Of a DNA stretch of 64,000 nucleotides, positions 59,935-64,000 are shown in pieces (the stretch's first letter is position 1; each line of letters opens with the position of its first letter). Where the stretch lies: contig NZ_CP102290.1 in the NCBI RefSeq assembly GCF_025151995.1, positions 3,100,001-3,164,000 of the forward strand. The letters are read 5' to 3'. The notes under the pieces were generated by a model, which did no database searches, was not told the origin of the DNA, and saw only the letters and a program-made list of their open reading frames with translations. Source of the stretch: Ruminococcus gauvreauii (lineage in GTDB: Bacteria > Bacillota > Clostridia > Lachnospirales > Lachnospiraceae). The position numbers and the translations under genes were made by a program.

Positions 59935-62248
59935 ATGCGTGAAAGTCTGGCTCAGTCCGGCATTCTGGCTGGTTCTGGCCGTCCTGCTTCTGATAAACGG
60001 CGTACTGCTGTATACGAAGGCCCCGGATGAGATGCTGGATACCTCCGTGTATCAAAAAGCGTATGCCTATTATTTAAGTCTGTCAGAAGAAGAATGTTAC
60101 CGGGAAGTACAGGAACGTACGAAAGAACTCGAAGCGCTTTTGTTTCAGGAAGAGCTGGACGAGTTTGAGGCGTATGCCCAGTATGTAAAGATCGAGAAAT
60201 ACGAGCCGAAATTTGCACGGGATGCTTATCAGGAGTATTCTCTTTTACAGGAGTTTGAAAAGCAGCTGAGAGATATCTCGGGATATGAGGCGTATCTGGA
60301 GGACATCCAGGAGAAGGCAAAGGGACAGAGCGGGATTGCAATCTTTCAAAATGAGAGCCGCTTTTCAAGAGAGAATGCCAGAAAGACCGCAGCGGCATTC
60401 GCGCCGCTTGCCGGTACGCGGCCGGTATTTGTCAATTCGCATACGTTCCATGACACGGTGGATTTTCCGGCGACGGATTTTCTGGTGCTGTGTCTGTTGT
60501 TTTATATGGTGCTGATTCTAGTGGTATGGGAGCGGGAGCGCGGACTGACAGCGCTGTTGTTACCGCTTCTGCGGGGAAGACGGCACCTGATTGCAGCGAA
60601 GATGGGTACACTGTTTTTCGGAAGCGTGTTTGCTAATCTGGTATTCTGGGGCATGAATGCAGTTTTGGCGTCCGCAAAATACGGTCAGATGAACTGGGAG
60701 GCTCCCATTCAGTCGGTCAGCGGCTATATGGGATGTGCGTTGTCCGTGACGTCAGGGGAATATCTGCTGCTTTTTGTAATATCTAAAATCTTAATCTGTT
60801 ACATAGTATCGCTTATTCTTGTTTTTTTTGCTCTGCATATCAGGAGGACTGCGATGCTGTATGTACAGACGGCACTGCTGTTTGGAGTGTCTTTCGGCCT
60901 TTATCAGCTGATTGACGGCAATTCAGTCTTTCAGCTTATAAAGTATATCAATCTGATACCGTTTCAGCAGGTGAATTCCATTTACCGCTACTACTTCAAC
61001 GTCAGCCTGATGTCGCGCCCGGTCAGTATGATGCCGCTGTATTGGGCTATGCTTGCATTGCTGGCGTGTGTGTTTATTTGTCTGAATCTGTATGGCTTTG
61101 CGGCAAAGAGGCTGACGAAAGCACCTGAGCCGCCTGGGGCAGGCAGAAAGATAAATGCCGTGCGCGGCTGCAGCGGCGGTCTGCTCAGTCACGAGGGATA
61201 CAAATGTCTGGTCATGCAGCGGGCACTTATGATCCTGGCAGTGTTCGCTGCGCTGCAGATCTGTCTGGGAGTGCAGCGGTCAGACTATATCAGCTCGGAA
61301 GAGCAGTATTACCGGCAGTATATGGAGCGTCTTGAGGGACCGGTGACACGGCAAAAGACGGAGGTTCTGAGAAAAGAGCAGGAGCGTTTGCTGTACTATG
61401 ATACGATGCTGTCAGATGCCTGGAAACAGTATAAGGCAAAAGAAATCAGTGATGCACAATGGAATGCCGTGCAGCGGCTGGTGTCAGACCAGACAAAGAA
61501 CCGGAGCGCCTTCCAGCGTGTGGCACAGAGACTTTGGTATCTGCAGGACTATGCCATGACAAACAGGAAAAATCTGGGTTTCGTATATGAAACAGGGTAC
61601 GACCGCATCAGCGGACATTCGTATGAGGGATATCGGTATGATATGATTAATGCAGCGCTGCTCATGCTGGCGACGATCGCCGCTTTTTCGTCTCTCTTCC
61701 CTGTGGAATATAATACCGGCATGATCCGTCTGCTCTCCTGCAGTCCGAACGGAGGACTGGTGACCGTACACAAAAAGCTGCTCCTTGGATTTGCCATATC
61801 TGCTGTCATCTTTGTGATGGCGTATCTGCCGGATTTTATCTATACTGCATACCATTACGGTTTTCCCGCACTGTCCGCTCCCTGTGCAGCGATTCCTTCC
61901 CTGTCTGCATTTGGAGAAATAATGTCACTCGGTGAGTATCTGCTGCTGCTTTTCTTGCTGCGCGGACTGTGCTATCTATGCCTGGGGATGACGATTTTTG
62001 CCGTCTCAGTGATGCTTCGGGACACGATGAAGACGATGGTGTTCTGTACGCTGCTTATCGTATTTCCGCTGCTCATCCATCTGGCGGGAATAGAAAAGAT
62101 CGATGTCATATCCTTCAATATGTTTCTTTCCGGAAATATGTACCTGGATTATGCAAAAGCCGGATATGCGCCGCTGATCCTGATTCCGCCGGCATTCGGG
62201 GCAGGGGCGTACAGAGTTCTGAGAACGTATGTCTTCCGAAGGCTGTGA
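59915..62248 (+). CDS. Large ABC-2 type membrane subunit (two permease halves fused)
   Basis: The 777-residue product begins MRIWKNECVKVWLSPAFWLV. It contains two similar halves, each with a first helix, a long helical extracellular loop (EEECYREVQERTKELEALLF; YRQYMERLEGPVTRQKTEVL) and about five helices. Each half resembles a single ABC-2 permease, so this is likely a fused dimer. Partner of the overlapping ATPase. Substrate unknown; the VanRS-type system directly downstream may regulate it. Confidence 0.8.
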   Translation: MRIWKNECVKVWLSPAFWLVLAVLLLINGVLLYTKAPDEMLDTSVYQKAYAYYLSLSEEECYREVQERTKELEALLFQEELDEFEAYAQYVKIEKYEPKFARDAYQEYSLLQEFEKQLRDISGYEAYLEDIQEKAKGQSGIAIFQNESRFSRENARKTAAAFAPLAGTRPVFVNSHTFHDTVDFPATDFLVLCLLFYMVLILVVWERERGLTALLLPLLRGRRHLIAAKMGTLFFGSVFANLVFWGMNAVLASAKYGQMNWEAPIQSVSGYMGCALSVTSGEYLLLFVISKILICYIVSLILVFFALHIRRTAMLYVQTALLFGVSFGLYQLIDGNSVFQLIKYINLIPFQQVNSIYRYYFNVSLMSRPVSMMPLYWAMLALLACVFICLNLYGFAAKRLTKAPEPPGAGRKINAVRGCSGGLLSHEGYKCLVMQRALMILAVFAALQICLGVQRSDYISSEEQYYRQYMERLEGPVTRQKTEVLRKEQERLLYYDTMLSDAWKQYKAKEISDAQWNAVQRLVSDQTKNRSAFQRVAQRLWYLQDYAMTNRKNLGFVYETGYDRISGHSYEGYRYDMINAALLMLATIAAFSSLFPVEYNTGMIRLLSCSPNGGLVTVHKKLLLGFAISAVIFVMAYLPDFIYTAYHYGFPALSAPCAAIPSLSAFGEIMSLGEYLLLLFLLRGLCYLCLGMTIFAVSVMLRDTMKTMVFCTLLIVFPLLIHLAGIEKIDVISFNMFLSGNMYLDYAKAGYAPLILIPPAFGAGAYRVLRTYVFRRL

Positions 62249-62350
62249 GCAGGTGCCCGTCATATTCCGTTGCGTTTTGGGTCAGTTTGGGATATGCTGT
62301 ATAGGAGAAACGTACAGAGACTGACAGGAAAGGAAGTGCTTGGCAGCAAT

Positions 62351-63052
62351 ATGAAGGAAAGTATTCTGATCGTAGATGACGAAAGAGAGATTGCCGATCT
62401 GATGGAAGTCTATCTGAACAATGACGGCTATACCGTGTATAAATTTTACAGCGGCGCTGAGGCGCTGGAATGCATAGAATCAAAAAAGATAGACCTGGCG
62501 GTGCTTGATGTGATGCTGCCGGATATTGATGGATTTCAGATCTGCAGGAAGATCCGGGAGAAGTTTTTTTTCCCGATCATCATGCTGACGGCAAAGGTGG
62601 AGGATTCGGATAAGATCATGGGGCTGACCATCGGAGCAGACGATTACATCACAAAGCCTTTTAATCCGCTGGAAGTGGTGGCGAGGGTTAAGACTCAGCT
62701 GAGAAGGTACATGCGCTACAACAGCAATTCTGAGCAGCAGAAAGAGAGCGTCAGCGAATATGACATCAAAGGTCTTCTGATCAACAGGGAAACGCACAGC
62801 TGCCGTCTGTTTGAGGAAGAGATTTCTCTTACACCGATTGAGTTTTCGGTGCTCTGGTATCTCTGCGAAAACCGGGGAAAGGTGGTATCCTCAGAGGAAT
62901 TATTTGAAGCAGTGTGGAAAGAGAAATATCTTGACAATAACAATACTGTGATGGCGCATATCGGGCGGCTGCGGGAAAAGCTGCATGAGCCTGCGAAAAA
63001 GCCGAGATTTATAAAGACGGTCTGGGGAGTGGGGTACAAGATTGAAGCGTAG
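62351..63052 (+). CDS. OmpR/VanR-type response regulator
   Basis: The product is 233 residues from ATG 62351; in-frame codons further upstream lack a site. Receiver: ILIVDDEREIADLMEVYL, phospho-Asp in DLAVLDVMLPDIDGF, Thr in IIMLTAKVED, Lys in DDYITKPFNPLEVVARVKT. Winged helix: LTPIEFSVLWYLCENRGKVV and RFIKTVWGVGYKIE. Very VanR-like. Its end overlaps the kinase start by 11 bp. Confidence 0.93.
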   Translation: MKESILIVDDEREIADLMEVYLNNDGYTVYKFYSGAEALECIESKKIDLAVLDVMLPDIDGFQICRKIREKFFFPIIMLTAKVEDSDKIMGLTIGADDYITKPFNPLEVVARVKTQLRRYMRYNSNSEQQKESVSEYDIKGLLINRETHSCRLFEEEISLTPIEFSVLWYLCENRGKVVSSEELFEAVWKEKYLDNNNTVMAHIGRLREKLHEPAKKPRFIKTVWGVGYKIEA

Positions 63053-64000
63053 AGTGAAAAGGGAAAAGGACGGTTACGGGCAGCTTAGGACAAAGATATT
63101 TATCAGGACGCTGATGATGGTGGCAGGTGCGACAGCGGGTGTCTGGATGATCTATGATCTGATTTTCTTCGGACGCTTTTCGGAGTGGATGATATCGCTT
63201 TTTGAAATGATGTTCCGGATGGATTATCAGGAAGCTCTGAACTTGTATCAGCAGACGTTCCGCAACTATATGGACCTCATTTTTATGACTGTTATCGCCA
63301 TCGCCTTTTTTTGTATTTTCTGGTTTTACCTGAGATGGTTTACGAAATACTTTGGTGAAGTGAACAGCGGAATTGATGCGCTCATTCAGGAAGATGCCCA
63401 TGATATCACAATGTCTCCGGAATTATCAGCGACGGAGAAAAAGCTCAATGATATCAGACATACGCTGGAAAAACGCAAGCTGGACGCGCAGCTGGCGGAG
63501 CAGAGAAAGAACGATCTGGTTGTTTACCTGGCCCACGACCTGAAGACGCCGCTGACTTCTGTGATCGGGTATCTTACACTGCTCAGAGATGAAAAGGAAA
63601 TCTCAGAGGAGCTTCGTGTAAAATACCTGGGGATTTCCCTGGATAAGGCAGAGCGGCTGGAGGAGCTGATCGATGAGTTTTTCGAGATCACCCGGTTTAA
63701 CCTTTCCAATATCGTACTGGAATACAGCAGGGTCAATCTGACCCGCCTGCTGGAGCAGCTGGTCTTTGAATTTGGACCGATGTTTGGAGAGAAGCATCTG
63801 AATTACATGCTGCATGCCGAACCGGATCTTATGATCCTGTGTGATGCCGATAAAATGCAGCGTGTATTGGATAACCTGCTGCGAAACGCCGTTTATTACA
63901 GTTTCGAGGGAAGCACTGTGGAAATTGCGGCGGCATTCAAAGAGGATGCGGCAGTCATCACGGTGGTGAATCAGGGGAATACAATCCCGAAGGAAAAGCT
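63042..64000 (+). CDS. VanS-type sensor histidine kinase (3' end outside window)
   Basis: Translated from TTG 63042 (alternative GTG 63054), open to the window end. Two membrane helices (RTLMMVAGATAGVWMIYDLI and YMDLIFMTVIAIAFFCIFWF) bracket a short outside loop. A HAMP-like linker is followed by the H-box VYLAHDLKTPLTSVIGYLTL. The N-box DNLLRNAVYYS follows at about 63869. The G-boxes lie beyond the window. Close in form to VanS; the signal is unknown, and no vanHAX-like genes are visible. Confidence 0.9.
   Translation, partial: MKRRVKREKDGYGQLRTKIFIRTLMMVAGATAGVWMIYDLIFFGRFSEWMISLFEMMFRMDYQEALNLYQQTFRNYMDLIFMTVIAIAFFCIFWFYLRWFTKYFGEVNSGIDALIQEDAHDITMSPELSATEKKLNDIRHTLEKRKLDAQLAEQRKNDLVVYLAHDLKTPLTSVIGYLTLLRDEKEISEELRVKYLGISLDKAERLEELIDEFFEITRFNLSNIVLEYSRVNLTRLLEQLVFEFGPMFGEKHLNYMLHAEPDLMILCDADKMQRVLDNLLRNAVYYSFEGSTVEIAAAFKEDAAVITVVNQGNTIPKEK

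Noticed and set aside
63042..64000. Vancomycin resistance operon
   Set aside because: VanRS-like regulators are present but no vanH, vanA or vanX-like gene lies in the window; VanRS-type systems are common without resistance.

Overview
The window reads as a chromosomal segment of a spore-forming Clostridia bacterium, most likely Lachnospiraceae. The basis is sigH in the order ispF, T-box, cysS, mrnC, rlmB, sigH, tRNA-Thr, a clostridial-type GlnRS, a B12-dependent ribonucleotide reductase, stand-alone Spo0A-like DNA-binding proteins and AGGAGG ribosome binding sites throughout. No rRNA, CRISPR array, transposase or integrase was seen. Species cannot be named from sequence alone.

Layout. 1-2.5 kb: end of a sugar ABC uptake operon (binding protein, double ATPase). 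2.5-9.5 kb: regulators and defence-type genes: two AraC proteins, an AraC-GNAT fusion overlapping a HelD-type helicase, and a MATE exporter divergent from a PadR repressor with twin palindromes between them. 9.6-12.5 kb: a TetR repressor and a three-gene ABC exporter, with the same half-sites at both promoters. 12.6-15 kb: class II ribonucleotide reductase behind a pair of NrdR-box-like sites. 15-16.5 kb: a Spo0A effector-domain protein, an orphan DNA-ligase OB-fold, a small RNA gene and two tRNAs. 16.8-22 kb: an M15 endopeptidase, then the housekeeping block ispF, T-box, cysS, mrnC, rlmB, sigH, tRNA-Thr. 22-26.4 kb: small accessory genes, a ferritin-like protein, a decayed S8 protease and a DUF5131 protein with a structured leader. 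26.5-27.6 kb: a second copy of the small RNA, tRNA-Ala and two more Spo0A effector-domain genes.

28.5-33.7 kb: a five-gene nickel/peptide ABC uptake operon. 33.7-40 kb: a CNNM/CorC membrane protein behind a structured leader ending in a terminator, a zinc-ribbon membrane protein with 42-bp tandem repeats, glnS and a MocR regulator. 40-46 kb: phosphatase, FAD oxidoreductase, then an SCP2-like protein, iron alcohol dehydrogenase and aldehyde dehydrogenase. 46-51 kb: a UroD-type methyltransferase divergent from an AraC regulator, a BclA-like jelly-roll protein, and htpG behind a CIRCE element. 51-64 kb: an AT-richer accessory stretch with a BlaI/BlaR1 sensor operon ending in a tiny secreted protein, another small secreted protein, two paralogous solute-binding lipoproteins flanking a membrane-anchored protein, an ABC exporter and a VanRS-type two-component system cut by the window end.

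The most unusual signal is the recurrence of two items in both the 15-16 kb and 26-27 kb loci. One is a ~83-nt RNA gene with its own sigma-A promoter, identical stem and equal-length loop. The other is a receiver-less Spo0A DNA-binding domain protein (three in all). Short TTTGTCT boxes lie upstream of these protein genes, some phased at 10 or 20 bp, and resemble altered 0A boxes. Together they suggest an undescribed Spo0A-derived regulatory circuit. Linking the RNA to the proteins is inference from proximity.
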